From Misgurnus anguillicaudatus (Eukaryota; Chordata; Actinopteri; Cypriniformes; Cobitidae), in contig NC_073354.2 of NCBI RefSeq assembly GCF_027580225.2, forward strand, positions 9,958,001-10,022,000: a stretch of 64,000 nt of DNA. The letters run 5' to 3'. Made by a program: the position numbers and the translations under genes. A model generated the notes under the pieces. That model saw only the letters and a program-made list of their open reading frames with translations, had not been told where the DNA came from and did no database searches. Shown here piece by piece: positions 1 to 9,879 of this stretch (positions are counted from its first letter, which is position 1; the number at the start of each line of letters is the position of its first letter).

Positions 1-375
1 CTTACATATAGCAAAGGAGCGGCGGCCTGACCTTCACAAAAGGGCACTAAATCCTGTTCCTGCTCATTTTCCTTCACTACTCCATGCTGGTGGAATGATC
101 TTCCTGTAGGACTCCGATCAGCCACAACTCTCACTACATTCAAAACACAACTAAAAATTCATCTTTTCCAAATATACCTGACAAATTGATACTGACTTTA
201 GACACACCTCTTCTATCTTAAAAAATCTTTAACTAACTCTCTTTTCTCTCTCAACAGATATAACTTGGTATAAGCACCTCTTGTATTATTGCCTCCCTAT
301 GACAAATTGCTTGATTGTTTCCTTATCTTTGTAAGTGGTTTTGGATAAAAGTGTCTGCTAAATGCCTAAATGAAA
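1..375 (+). mobile_element. 3' end of an L2-like LINE
   Basis: The first ~180 bases, read with frameshifts, resemble the C-terminus of a fish LINE ORF2 (a SLLHAGG-like stretch followed by a lysine-rich KTQLK-type end). The 3' tail at 341-373 contains ttggataaaagtgtctgcta, the tail shared by many fish L2-like LINEs. The same tail recurs at 33781-33830 and, inverted, at 9880-9920. The element is cut by the window start and carries stops, so it is inactive. The L2 clade label is from memory of the tail and is not certain; LINE identity is firm. Confidence 0.75.
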
Positions 376-376
376 G

Positions 377-580
377 ATTTTTTTGTTTTATCAACTCAGA
401 TTTACAAGTCTTTTTAACTTACTATTATTTATCTTGACTAAAGATGAGTTGTTATAACTTATAAAATGAAGTTGACATATTTCAACTATATTTTAAAAGT
501 TATTACAACTCATCTCTAGTCAAGATAAATAAAAGTAAGTTGAAATGACTTGTAAATCTCAGTTTATTAAACAAAAAAGA
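377..580. mobile_element. Foldback (hairpin) MITE
   Basis: Two arms of roughly 90 bases are inverted copies: the left arm reads aactcagatttacaagtc near 393 and the right arm reads gacttgtaaatctcagtt near 547, and the complementarity continues inward through taagataaataa-type sequence. There is no coding capacity. It abuts the LINE tail on the left. Confidence 0.7.
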
Positions 581-983
581 TTAAGGCAGCAAATAATTTT
601 TTACAATACAATGATATTGGATATTGGACCCACTTTCTTTTCCTCTAATTTATAGACATTCCCTTTCAGTTGGTCACTTTGACGTAACATTGATGTCTGG
701 CGAATTAGGAATCCCTACCAAAGGGCCTCGGGTGTTGCTCCTTTCTGTGCCCGGACTAAGCTTCTTGGCTTCCAGGACAGGACCTTACGCAGAGAAGACC
801 GGTCACTGCTGTTCCTGCCCATACCAACCAGTCTTTGATAAAACTGGGAAGCGTACCAGTAGGGGAATGCTGTGGCAGTAAGGATAATGCTGCTAAGTAG
901 GTAACTCCTAAGGAGGGTCTTCAGTGGAATGAAAAACATGGAATAACCGCATAGGGTTTTACTGCATATCAGTCTCTCATTGA

Positions 984-1220
984 ATAGTGGACACTATCGC
1001 CCTGGCTTACCAAGCTCAGGGCATGCCGTGCCTGTTCAAATTGCGAGGGCATTCGACAAAAAGTGTTGCCACCTCCTGGGCGCTAGCATGTGGCGCCCTG
1101 CTAATTAACATTTGTAGAGCTGTGGACTGGGCGACACCTAACACGTTCACTAGGTCCTATAGCCTCGTGTCAACCCAGATATTAAGCCAGATAATCCTCC
1201 CGTGTTCTAAGTGGGGAGAT
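984..1220 (+). pseudogene. Tyrosine recombinase (YR) C-terminal fragment
   Basis: Tyrosine recombinases integrate DIRS/Ngaro elements by site-specific strand exchange without target duplication. This fragment reads through ALAYQAQGMPCLFKLRGHST, then SWALA, a DICRAAGWATP-like block seen here as NICRAVDWATP, and TFTRSYSL. It carries the H of the H-x-x-R box (HSTK, where the usual R is K) and the presumed catalytic Tyr of RSYSL. Only the last third of a recombinase is present and the K substitution argues against activity. It lies on the plus strand while gag and leader of the surrounding element are on the minus strand. Confidence 0.75.
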
Positions 1221-1747
1221 CTTGTGAAGTGTTCAGCGTGTGCAGATCCAGGATCTGCCATAACCCACCATCTTTTTTGGGTAAAATTAATTAAGGGATG
1301 TAAAAGCCCAACCTCATATCGGCTGGAGGGACCGGCTCTATCGCGTCCTTTACCAGTAGGACCGCAATCTCTGCATGTAGGACGTGAGCATCTGCATGTT
1401 TCACTGCAGTGAACAGGATGCTCCTGAACTTGGGCAGGGGGCGGGCACTGGGCGAACAGAATTGCAGAGCTGAGTCTGACAGTGCAAAGTAGCCAACGGC
1501 ACAGGCTTGGATGGGTTAACCACCAAACCAGTTGGACCAACGGCACCACAGTGGGGCAGCTGGATGGAGCACAGGTGCTCGACTTGGGGCTGTCAGTAGA
1601 TGCGTAATTGTGTATTGGCCCTGACCTGACTCCGTATTCGACAGATGGATTGTGAAGACACCCTGCTGAGTCCTTTGAACGTCCAGAGAGGTTGATGAAG
1701 ATGATACAGGTCCATACTGTCCATCATTCTCAGACCCCTCTTCAGAC

Positions 1748-2201
1748 CTAGAGATGGGGGAAACTATTTTTTCTTAAAAATGTGGATAATGGCAGCAGAA
1801 AATCCAGTGGCGGAACATAAAAAAATAAACAGGATTTTCCACCCGGTCCTAGTGCAGTCTCTGCCATTTGGTGGAGATTGTGACGAGCTGGCTGAGGCAC
1901 TGCAACCAGTGGACGATGGAGTGCAGTAGCTTTCCGCTGGGGCAGGATGTGACGAATGGCATCAGTCTGTATTTGGACATCCAAGAACTGCTGAGCAAAG
2001 CTCTCGACCACGTGGCCAAAGAGGCCTGTCTAGGACACGGGGGCATTCAGGAAGCGTGCCTTCACGGTGCCCCGCATGTCCCAGGGACTGAGTTATAACC
2101 TTGGTCACACAGAGCGCCAGGTCCATCTCAGTGTGAGCCACCCGGAGGAACCAAACGTCCAACCTGGAGGGGTCAGGCACAGGCATATCCTCGTCCGCCA
2201 T
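1748..2201 (-). pseudogene. DIRS/Ngaro gag-like remnant
   Basis: On the minus strand an N-terminal piece beginning MADEDMPVPD and a C-terminal piece containing QFLDVQIQTDAIRHILPQRK and ending near GPGGKS lie in different frames, so at least one frameshift separates them. The short VQIQTDAIRHILP-type motif and the GGK-S end are typical of the gag ORF of fish DIRS/Ngaro elements as I remember it. It follows a TATA-bearing leader in the same orientation, which supports the assignment. It would encode the structural protein that packages element RNA. It is not intact. Confidence 0.5.
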
Positions 2202-2317
2202 GGCGTGACTGACATCCGGTCATCCATGGGGACCCGAAGGATGCAAACAATGTTGCCTTTAGGGCGCAAATCTCCTGTGCAGCTCTTTTTGAGGATACTG
2301 CTCTTGTAGCTACTAAG

Positions 2318-2847
2318 CAACATGATCTCATAAAGTTCCGTGGGATAGTCACAGAATTTTGTGCTCATTTTTCCGTGGCATTCTCACGGATCTCCGCATT
2401 TTTCCGTGGCCCTGCTACGGACTGTCTTTTTCCGTGGCATTCTCATGAATTGGTTAATCAACTGCTTTTTCCTATTTTCAAACCATTTTCGCTTCGGTTT
2501 AGGGTTAGATTTGGTGTTTGCGTTAGTATGTCACTTTAACTATTGGTTTATACTATTTTTTCTGATTTATTCTTTTATATTTTCTAAACTTTAAACAATT
2601 GTTGCCTGGCGTTGGGGTTAGAGTTGGGTTTGGGTAGGGATGTCATTTCATGTAAATCTAACCCTTAACCGAAGTGAAAATGGTAAGAAAATAGTACAAA
2701 ACAGTTGAGTAACCAATCCGTGAGAATGCCACGGAAAAAGACAGTCCGTAGCAGGGCCACGGAAAAATGCGGGGATCCGTGAGAATGCCACAGAAAAATG
2801 AGCACAAAATTCCGTGACTATGCCACGGAAATTCGTAAGATCAGGTT
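2318..2847. mobile_element. Long-TIR MITE (family M1, copy 1), 9-bp duplication
   Basis: The ends are inverted: caacatgatctcataaag at 2318 and its near-complement ending at 2847, with complementarity running for about 180 bases through repeated ttccgtggcattctcac blocks. It is flanked by a perfect 9-base direct repeat, gctactaag, at 2309-2317 and 2848-2856. Long TIRs with 9-bp duplications are characteristic of Mutator-like elements; no transposase is present. The core carries ggtttagggttag. Other copies are at 4338, 5985 and 52750. Confidence 0.85.
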
Positions 2848-3018
2848 GCTACTAAGGCTGAAAGGGGTAGCCGGCCAATGCCAAAAGAGGTGAACGGCCA
2901 GTAGGGCTATAATGCCCTAACTCCAACAGTAACAAGATCTCTCTCTCACACAAAGCAGGAGCAGAACAGATAATGGCTCTGAAGTGAAAGCTGAAATGAA
3001 GTACAGCTGCTGGCTCGG

Positions 3019-3024
3019 TTTATA
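3019..3024 (-). promoter_or_regulatory. TATA motif in DIRS/Ngaro leader
   Basis: On the minus strand gagagtataaacc lies about 140 bases inside the 5' terminal repeat and upstream of the gag remnant. It is in the right place for an internal promoter of the element; function is inferred. Confidence 0.35.
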
Positions 3025-3166
3025 CTCTCTTGTCAGGGTGTGGCCGGCATATACAAATATGGCATGCCAATGTTAATAGGCTCTTTCTAGTTACAGTCGA
3101 AGCAGATTGGTCTCTCTAGCGAGTTCCCAATTTGTCGGTCATTGACGTGATTGACTGAAAGGGAAC

Positions 3167-4337
3167 TATAACCAACAACTAAACAGATTTTCCAATTTGC
3201 TTAACAAGTAACTATGATCAATATAGTTTACTCCAGTGGTAAACATACCAAAATACACCAATAATTCTCTAAATATGCAAACTTTAGATGTAATGTGCAT
3301 TGTTTTTAAATAATAACAGAGGCACAGAACAGTTTGCATGCATAAATGAATGTGCATTTCTTTAACACCAATAAATTCCCTAATAAATTCAATTTAATTC
3401 TCATGCATTTATATGACGCTTTTCACAATGCATATTCATTACAGAAAATTAATGCGTATATTAGAAAATACAGTTAATAAGTCAAATTAACGTGTATACT
3501 AAAACAATTATGGCGTCATCATAACGGTTATTGTGAAATGTACCCCCCCCCCAAAAAAAATCCTAAATCTTACCCCAGCTACAAAGCCATAGTTGGCAAC
3601 CCTGCTTAAATGATTGGCTTACATAATTGAGGTGGATGAAAGAAATCCAACAACATTGCACGGTTTTTTTTACAATATAGTAATTACCTGCAAATGTACC
3701 AGTGTATATGTGCTTACTGAGATTATATGTAGTGGTTGAGGACTACAGCAAATCTGCCCATGTCTGTGTGCACTGCCTGGTAGAGATATCCTTCTTTTTC
3801 CCCTGTTTATATTAGAGCCAGCTTCTATCTAAATAAGCACATGTGGAAAGATTCTCTGATTAAAGTCTTACTTTACAGGTTTTATAACAAAATGAAAACG
3901 ATGAGTTCCTCCAGCTGTCTTGTAGTCAAATATATCTGTCAATATGAAGCTTTTGTAGTCTCACCATATGCTCATCTGTCTCATCAGGAGGCACACAGAA
4001 TGAACATAATTTCCCACGGGCCTTCCGAAAAAAGGTGTCATCCATTATATTGCAGACATTTCTTCTCCAGATGATCTTTAGTTGGCTCTCATGTAGTTTT
4101 ATTAGAATCATCTTGTAATTAATAATAAAAGTAAAAAAATAATAATAAGTTAATAAACATTTTGAAGTGCAGGCATTTGTCTGTTGAATTCAACAATGTC
4201 AGCATATGGTAGCATAGCAGATGGTAATAACTAAGTAATTGAATGGAAAAAGGTGAACACAATTTACATTGTTATTGTCTGGATACTGCACAGTAATTAC
4301 TTGTAATATGTTGTTTAACTACCCAGTCTGACAGGGT
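3167..4337. other. No gene seen
   Basis: AT-rich sequence with a short C-run followed by an A-run at 3541-3560. A minus-strand stretch at 3930-4110 has a CSFC...DE.DEH pattern that could be a decayed LINE C-terminus, but it is too short to call. Confidence 0.4.
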
Positions 4338-4812
4338 TTCGTGATATAGTCACGTAATTTTTTATTCTTTTTTCGTGATATTATCACGAATTTTCACGGT
4401 TTTTCGTGATCGTATAACAAATTCCTGTTTTCGCAAACCAAATTCCGTATCACGTATTGGTTACTCAACTTCTTTTTTCTATTTTTAAACCATTGTCGCT
4501 TCGGTTTAGGGTTAGATTTGGTGCTTGCATTAGAATGTCACTTTATATATTGGTTTATACTATATTTTCTGATTTTTTTATATGTCGCCTGGCGTTAGGG
4601 TTAGAGTTGGGTTTGGGTAGGGATGTCATTTTATGTAAATCGAACCCTAAACCGAAGTGACAATGGTAAGAAAATAGGACAAAACAGTTGAGCAACCAAC
4701 ACGTGACAATCACACGAAAACAGGAATTTGTTATACGATCACGAAAAAACGTGAATCAAAAAAAAAGAATCAAAAAATTACGTGACTATATAACAAAATT
4801 TCGTGAGAGTAA
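4338..4812. mobile_element. Family M1 MITE, copy 2
   Basis: Inverted arms built of tcgtgatatagtcacgtaat-type blocks frame the same core as copy 1 (cttcggtttagggttag at 4499 and ggtttgggtagggatgtc at 4609). The arm repeats differ from copy 1: 'cgtgatat..tcacg' units replace 'ccgtggcattctcacgg'. The target duplication is not clear. There is no coding capacity. Confidence 0.75.
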
Positions 4813-5984
4813 CATGCCACCAACAGGACCTGCTCTCCATACTTCCTGACTTTGCACAATGTCTGTGTCAGCTTCCAGATTTGTATAGCTTGGCAGTGAA
4901 TATATTACTTAAATCTGTATGTCATGCAGAAGGTTCATATACGTTGCAACTTCATAAATTGGCTCATGTGAATTCATAAAACCTGTCTACTGGTAGACAA
5001 CTTGATAAACTGAGATATTACAGTACATATGAGGTACTTACTTACAGGTAGATGCATACAGAGATTTATCAAAGATTCACTGGGAGAAACACAAAATCTG
5101 CAATGAAGGCAATGCTTCATTCTTTTTTTATTTTAAGCATTCAAAATATGCTGGTGCAGATGTTTAGATGTCGTCCCTCACACATACGCATGCTTACACA
5201 CACACACACAGACTTGTCACATCGGATGGCAAGATTAACAAACCACGTAGGGCTGCAGCAGACTGTCAAGGCAGAAAGCAGGCTTTTTATTTGCAGACTA
5301 GCAAGTTTTACATGTCAGTTTCTAAAATGCATGCTGTGGATTACGCTGCAACATGAAAAACATGAATTCAAGGTGAAGTATACATACAATGATCTCTCTG
5401 CCCTGTTTTTGTGTTATGCAGCTGCGCACTGAGCTGAAACATTGGAATAACGATATACTTTGGGTTTTCCATACTTACATACAGTACACATCATTTTATT
5501 AAGAACTGTAATTAAGAGTTATAAAGGTGCGCCACATGGCATTACATTGTGTGGGTTGGATGTGACAGCAGTTACATCTATGATAGCTTCCTAACTAATT
5601 TCTGTTAAGCTTCTTCCTTACTGTAAACTGTATATTTAGAAATATTTCTGAAACATTAGTTTGTGTGTTTGTGGGGGGGGGGGTTGAAGGTAACCTCTCA
5701 ATATTCAAATTGATCAGTTACAACCCCCTAATATTTTAACATGAAAGTCACAGTAGATCAACTGATACATTTGTAGAATTAATTCATTTTGTAACAATAA
5801 ATTTGTTTCTAATCAAATCGAAATGAGTTCGACAAAAAATACACCGCTATATTTAACCGCGTGGTAAACCACAACTGATGGGCACTTTCACCAACACAAT
5901 TCGAGCCCTTTGCAACTGCTGCAACAGGAGAGCAGAGCACAGGTAGCACCAAAATGAAGCTCACAAAATGATGTACCTAAAGTC
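4813..5984. other. No gene seen; short CA repeat
   Basis: A short (CA)n tract lies at about 5198-5210 and a G-run near 5671-5682. The open frames crossing it show no recognisable domain. Confidence 0.4.
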
Positions 5985-6045
5985 ATGTTTTTTTATGTGT
6001 TTATGTGTCATTGTCACGTATTGGTCACTCAACTGCTTTTTTCTA

Positions 6046-6454
6046 TAGACCCCTTCAAGGTTTGTAAACATTGAATGACTATCGGGTGCGCGCGCAGCAT
6101 GGGGTCAAACTATTCATACAATTTAGACTTTCTAGTTTAATCTAACAGGGCTGAAAAATGATGACTTACCTGAAATGAACTGAGCACTACAAACACAAGC
6201 CAATTTGATTTTTGCATTGTCCCAGTCTGCACATCAATTGCTTGCAGCCGCAGCTGTTGTATTTTTTTGTTTTTGAGATTCTGCATGAATCGCGAAAACT
6301 TAACGGAAGACCTGGTGCGATTTTCACAGCCCACGACGTAAGTAGGCATTTTTGACGATACCGAATGATACGCAACTCAATCGGCTGTAATGACTTTTCT
6401 GACCCCGACATGCGCAGTGGGAACCACCTCTGACGTGAACCGTGAAGGGGTCTA
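6046..6454 (-). mobile_element. Non-autonomous THAP-type DNA transposon, copy 1
   Basis: The ends are perfect inverted repeats: tagaccccttca at 6046 and tgaaggggtcta ending at 6454. The flanks are consistent with a TA duplication, but this is not conclusive. The minus strand carries a decayed THAP zinc finger. THAP fingers occur in P-, Kolobok- and ISL2EU-type transposons; the exact superfamily is not settled. A relative with the same end sequence is at 9009-9640. Confidence 0.75.
6137..6349 (-). pseudogene. Decayed THAP zinc-finger exon
   Basis: The minus-strand frame starts MPTYVVGCENRTRSSVKFSR. This fits the THAP start, in which the first zinc Cys normally sits at the Y and the second at GC. 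The closing C-x2-H pair appears as CSVHF, in a different frame just downstream (near 6160-6190). So it shows at least one substitution of a zinc ligand and one frameshift. THAP domains bind element DNA in transposases. Nothing downstream resembles a catalytic domain. Confidence 0.6.
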
Positions 6455-6821
6455 TATTCAAACCATTTTCTCTTTGGTTTAGTGTTAGATTTGGTGTTTG
6501 CATTAGGATGTCACTTGAAGTATTTGTTTATATTATTTTTTCTAATTTATGTTTTATATGATCTAAATTGTAAAATATTTTCACTGAAGTGACAAAACAG
6601 TTGAGTAACCAATACATGACAATGACACATAAACAAAAATGTGTAGTACGATCACGAAAAATCCGTAAATTCGTTACAGTATCACGAAAAAGGATCAAAA
6701 AAATTATGTGACTATATGTACGTAATTTCGTGTCACTGGGCTGGCCCAGCAGACTTTATTAGCTGGGCAAAGAGGAAGGTTAAAAAGAATAAAATATACT
6801 GAGAAGGAGGTCTGAGAATAT

Positions 6822-6905
6822 TGGGGCAGTTTCCCGGACAGGGATTATCTTAGGGCAGGACTATGCCTTATTTTAATTAGGAAATATAACTAGTTTTAAC
6901 AAACA
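6822..6905. mobile_element. Family M2 MITE ('gtttccc') half copy
   Basis: ggcagtttcccggacaggga begins here and continues into ggactatgccttattttaat. It matches the left half of the family seen at 51698, 59211 and 63219. The right half is missing. Confidence 0.6.
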
Positions 6906-8019
6906 GCCTTTTGTTATGTTCGTTCATTTTTTAATAGTGTCTGAAATGATCAATTACAAAATTATTCACATCAGTGTTTGTTTTCTTCCTAAATTAATTT
7001 GACTTTTGAACGAACTGGCTGAATAACTAAATAAATAAATATTTAACAGTTAACAGTTCAGTAAGACATACAGTAAGTAGTTTTTAATGAATATACAAAA
7101 AGTGGTGCAGGAGTGTATGAGATTAACTGAAAAGATAAACACATAAACAACCTAGTCAAACACTTTAAATATTTATTAACAACAGCAATAAAACTGTCAA
7201 GACGTACATGAATTTTACTTTCAACTTGTTTTTGCAGATTGTATTTTATAAGCTTGATCATGGTCACTATTAAAAGTGATTTAAGACTTCATTTAAGGTT
7301 CTTTTAACTGACAAATGTAGAGAAGCCATTATTGTTGAGCAAAAGTACATCAATATAAAGTGCGAACATCTTACTTCAAGGGTTTTATTTGCCTTCACAC
7401 AAAACATGTGCTCTCGGATTTGGACTATGAATTTCTCTCATCAAGAGAGTGTGCACACACTTGAAATGTCTTCAGTGCAATCGCACATGTTTTCCCTTAC
7501 CTGAAGTGTTGAAGCCTGTTTTAATAGTAAAAGCCTACTTTATCAAACTCTTCCTACAGTGGTTGTCCAATTTGGTATGTACAGTAGCATCTTGACACAA
7601 TCAAGACAAAATGTTTGGATTTTGGATCATCCTGTTTATTTGCTGTTTACATTCTGCCTACATTATTTTACATTTCTATAGTTTATTATTGTTTTAACTC
7701 AGATTCCATTTTTATTTAAAACCTAATTAAATTTAAGTTTTGTGATGATACAGCTGTTTTAATTAACCTACTGCAAACTTAGATCTGAAATCATGACAGT
7801 GGTCTTGTTGGATAACTTGAGGCATTTCGAGTCGAACAATACCCAATATTTTTTGGTCATCAGCTATTTTTAATTTTGTCATTGAGTGCAGTATTTTACA
7901 GCTCTAGGCCTTGTAAATGATGCCTAAGTAATGTCATAGACAAATAAATGAGCATCCGTCAATTTTTAAATCCTTTCGATCAGCAAGAATGGCTTATATT
8001 TCCACAATCCTTGAAAATA
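6906..8019. other. No gene seen
   Basis: AT-rich sequence with no recognisable coding or repeat structure apart from simple A/T runs. Confidence 0.4.
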
Positions 8020-8255
8020 TATAAGTAATAAGTAATATGAGTAATCGAAGTTACTAACGGTATTATAAGTAATCAGAGATACTAATGGCGTTATTTTTTT
8101 CAGTAACCAGTAATCAAATAAATTACTGTTTCCCCGTTATACCGCCATTATCGTTACTGACATTAAAATGCTGCGCGTTACTAAAATTGATCTCACTGAA
8201 TTAATTTTCACCCGTGTAGGCTCGCTCTCAGCGACAGCCAGACACTGCTTTTCTC

Positions 8256-8256
<1 letters not shown>

Positions 8257-8330
<74 letters not shown>
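8257..8330. repeat. (TG)37 microsatellite
   Basis: An uninterrupted TG dinucleotide tract of 74 bases. Its translations into His-Thr or Val-Cys repeats are not real proteins. Confidence 0.98.
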
Positions 8331-8332
<2 letters not shown>

Positions 8333-8518
8333 GGGAGAAACATAACTGATGATGTTTGGTGTGTTTGTTAGAGGGGATTAGACAACCACATAGCTGATGA
8401 TGATTGGCTTATTTTCCATCGTTAGCCAACCAGAGGCAGTTCACACACAAGCACGCACAGTCTGACTCCAAGCAGTGTAAAAAAAAGTCTGAGCAGTGTT
8501 GCCAACTTGGTCACTTTG

Positions 8519-8755
8519 ATTGGATGGCCACGTGAGAACTGACATTGACGAGCGGAGCTTTTCTCCCAAAGTTGAATCTCTTTCAACTCTCAACGCTCGG
8601 CGCCGAGCGCGGAAAAACCGCCGAGCGCTGGTTTTCAGCGCGGAAAAAACCCGCTAGCTGCTGGCTTATTTGAAAAACGCAGAGCTTCCATTGAAAACAA
8701 TTAAAAACATGCACCGGCCGCGGGAGTAAAAGCGTTGGTGTGCACGCCCCCTTAG
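8519..8755. mobile_element. hAT-like MITE fragment
   Basis: A GC-rich block with ctcggcgccgagcgcgg and cgccgagcgctgg inverted motifs, ending gcgttggtgtgcacgccccc. The end resembles the 'ggggt..acaccaaacgc' terminus of the MITEs at 51864-52591. It separates two stretches of the gttgccaac/gcgacttg element, so it is probably an insertion. Its left boundary is uncertain. Confidence 0.4.
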
Positions 8756-9008
8756 TCGCTGGATTTAGCAACTTTAAATCACTTAGCGATTTTATTTCAA
8801 AAAAGCGACTTGTAGACTGACATGAAAACACGCGTCGTTCTCTCTTCTCAACGAGCAGCAGGTGCTGTTGCGTATAATAGTATAAAAGTATAATATAAGC
8901 ACTACTTTTCCATTGTTGAGGTGAAAGGCAAGAATGTTTTTCTAATGTGCAACTTATGCCCAGGAAGAAAAAGTCTCTCCACATCTGTGGCAAGTAATTC
9001 TGATCTAA

Positions 9009-9640
9009 TAGACCCCTTAATCGCCTACGTCACTGTGACGTCACCACTCTAGCTGGAGGCAAAACATAAGTAGGAATTAATAGCAGGCATTCTAAAAGTT
9101 TGAGGTTTTGACATTAAAATGTCATCTTGTTGTGTTTTTGGCTGCCAGAATAGAACAACACTTTTGGTTCAAAACTAAACTTTTACCGGATCCCGGCAGA
9201 CATTCCTTCACAAAAATCAAGAAGACAATTGTGTTTGAATGCAATACATACTTAAATGTTAAACAAACATACAGCGATAGATGTGTGTGCCATCCTTTGA
9301 ATGGTTTCTTATCCACATTGCTTATCATAGTTAGCCCAGCGATAGGTTACATTAGACAATAAGCCTTGACAAAATTCCCCAAACCACCCGAAAGTAATTC
9401 ATATGCTGTCTAGGAAATATCTAAAACCTGGTTACAAAAGTAGCTGTCCCAGTCCCGCTGAATCAGTGACTGTACATATTCGGACAGTTTTGAACCTTCT
9501 TCTACATCCATGTTTAATAAATCCCTCCTACAACGTGCTAGCTTACGCTTATCAACATTGCGTCCTTGGCTCTTTTTGCCTCCAGCTAAGCCCCATCCAC
9601 CCGGAGACATTGCAATGTTTGCAAACTTTTAATGGGTCTA
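9009..9640 (+). mobile_element. Non-autonomous THAP-type DNA transposon, copy 2
   Basis: The ends are tagaccccttaa at 9009 and ttttaatgggtcta ending at 9640, the same terminus as copy 1. It is flanked by TAA at 9006-9008 and 9641-9643. The interior holds a decayed THAP exon on the plus strand. At 632 bases it is too short for a full transposase. Confidence 0.75.
9119..9300 (+). pseudogene. Decayed THAP zinc-finger exon
   Basis: ATG at 9119 opens MSSCCVFGCQNRTT, matching the THAP start with both first zinc cysteines (C-x3-C). A stop follows soon after. The rest continues in another frame as a basic KIKKTIVFE stretch, ending at DRCVCHPL where the closing C-x2-H pair is expected. So this copy has kept the first metal pair but lost its frame. 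It shares its host element type with the copy at 6137-6349. Confidence 0.55.
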
Positions 9641-9879
9641 TAAAGCACCTCACATCGTCACATGCTGTCACAAAATTAGTGGTTTCTCTTTAGTATTCAT
9701 TTTAGTAATTTAACATATTCAATATTTGGGGGATTTAAGTTATTTGAAATATTTCTTTAATTAGTAACTATAACTAATTAGTTTTTAAAGTAACGTTCCC
9801 AACACTGATCATGGTTAGTCAGATGATACCAAATTGGTCATCATCAACACTACTTTTTATCCACCATATTGAATATTAT

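Larger units (their letters stand above)
640..3166 (-). mobile_element. DIRS/Ngaro-like tyrosine-recombinase retrotransposon, rearranged
   Basis: The two ends read inward with the same sequence: ctttcagttggtcacttt at 663 and, on the minus strand, ctttcagtcaatcacg ending near 3164. These behave as inverted terminal repeats. On the minus strand a leader with a TATA motif (3024-3019) precedes a gag-like remnant (2201-1748). A tyrosine recombinase fragment (984-1220) lies on the opposite strand, so the interior is rearranged, and no reverse transcriptase is left. A 530-bp MITE (2318-2847) split the leader after insertion. A related RT/RNase H fragment with a similar end lies at 45.7-46.6 kb. DIRS versus Ngaro is not resolved. 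Confidence 0.7.
5985..6738. mobile_element. Family M1 MITE, copy 3, split by a THAP transposon
   Basis: The left arm (5985-6045) and right part (6455-6738) match M1 sequences: gtcacgtattggtcactcaa on the left, and caaaccattttctctttggt and ttgagtaaccaatacatgac on the right. They are interrupted by an unrelated 409-base insert at 6046-6454. Removing the insert restores the order of the family core. Confidence 0.75.
8918..9685 (+). pseudogene. hAT BED zinc finger, split by an insertion
   Basis: Before the insert the frame reads EVKGKNVFLMCNLCPGRK then SLSTSVASNSDL; after it, the same frame continues KHLTSSHAVTKL. Together these have the BED layout: aromatic/hydrophobic lead, C-x2-C (CNLC), SNL-like, then H-x5-H. 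BED fingers are the DNA-binding N-terminus of hAT transposases. The insert occupies 9009-9640 and carries a TAA duplication; removing it and one TAA restores an open frame. The catalytic and dimerisation regions are absent. Confidence 0.75.
8020..9807 (+). mobile_element. Nested hAT-type transposon complex
   Basis: The right end reads aagtaacgttcccaacactg (to 9807) and the left part has many gtaat/agttact blocks, the signature of the common fish hAT-like family with CAGTGTTGGG ends; the left terminus is not intact. Inside, a second element appears to start at cagtgttgccaacttgg (8494) and encodes a BED zinc finger. That in turn is interrupted by a THAP element (9009-9640), and a further MITE-like piece occupies 8519-8755. 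A long GT microsatellite sits in the left part. Layer boundaries other than the THAP element are approximate. Confidence 0.65.

Noticed and set aside
2480..2640. ttaggg-like motifs suggesting interstitial telomeric repeats
   Set aside because: The ggtttagggttag core is a fixed part of the M1 MITE, not a tandem TTAGGG array; it recurs at 4500 and 52800 in the same context.
3926..4111. Minus-strand LINE fragment (CSFC...DETDEH)
   Set aside because: Only one short motif; not enough to name a family or boundaries.
8137..8371. Open frames on both strands across the TG repeat (His-Thr and Val-Cys runs)
   Set aside because: They exist only because the dinucleotide repeat has no stop codon.
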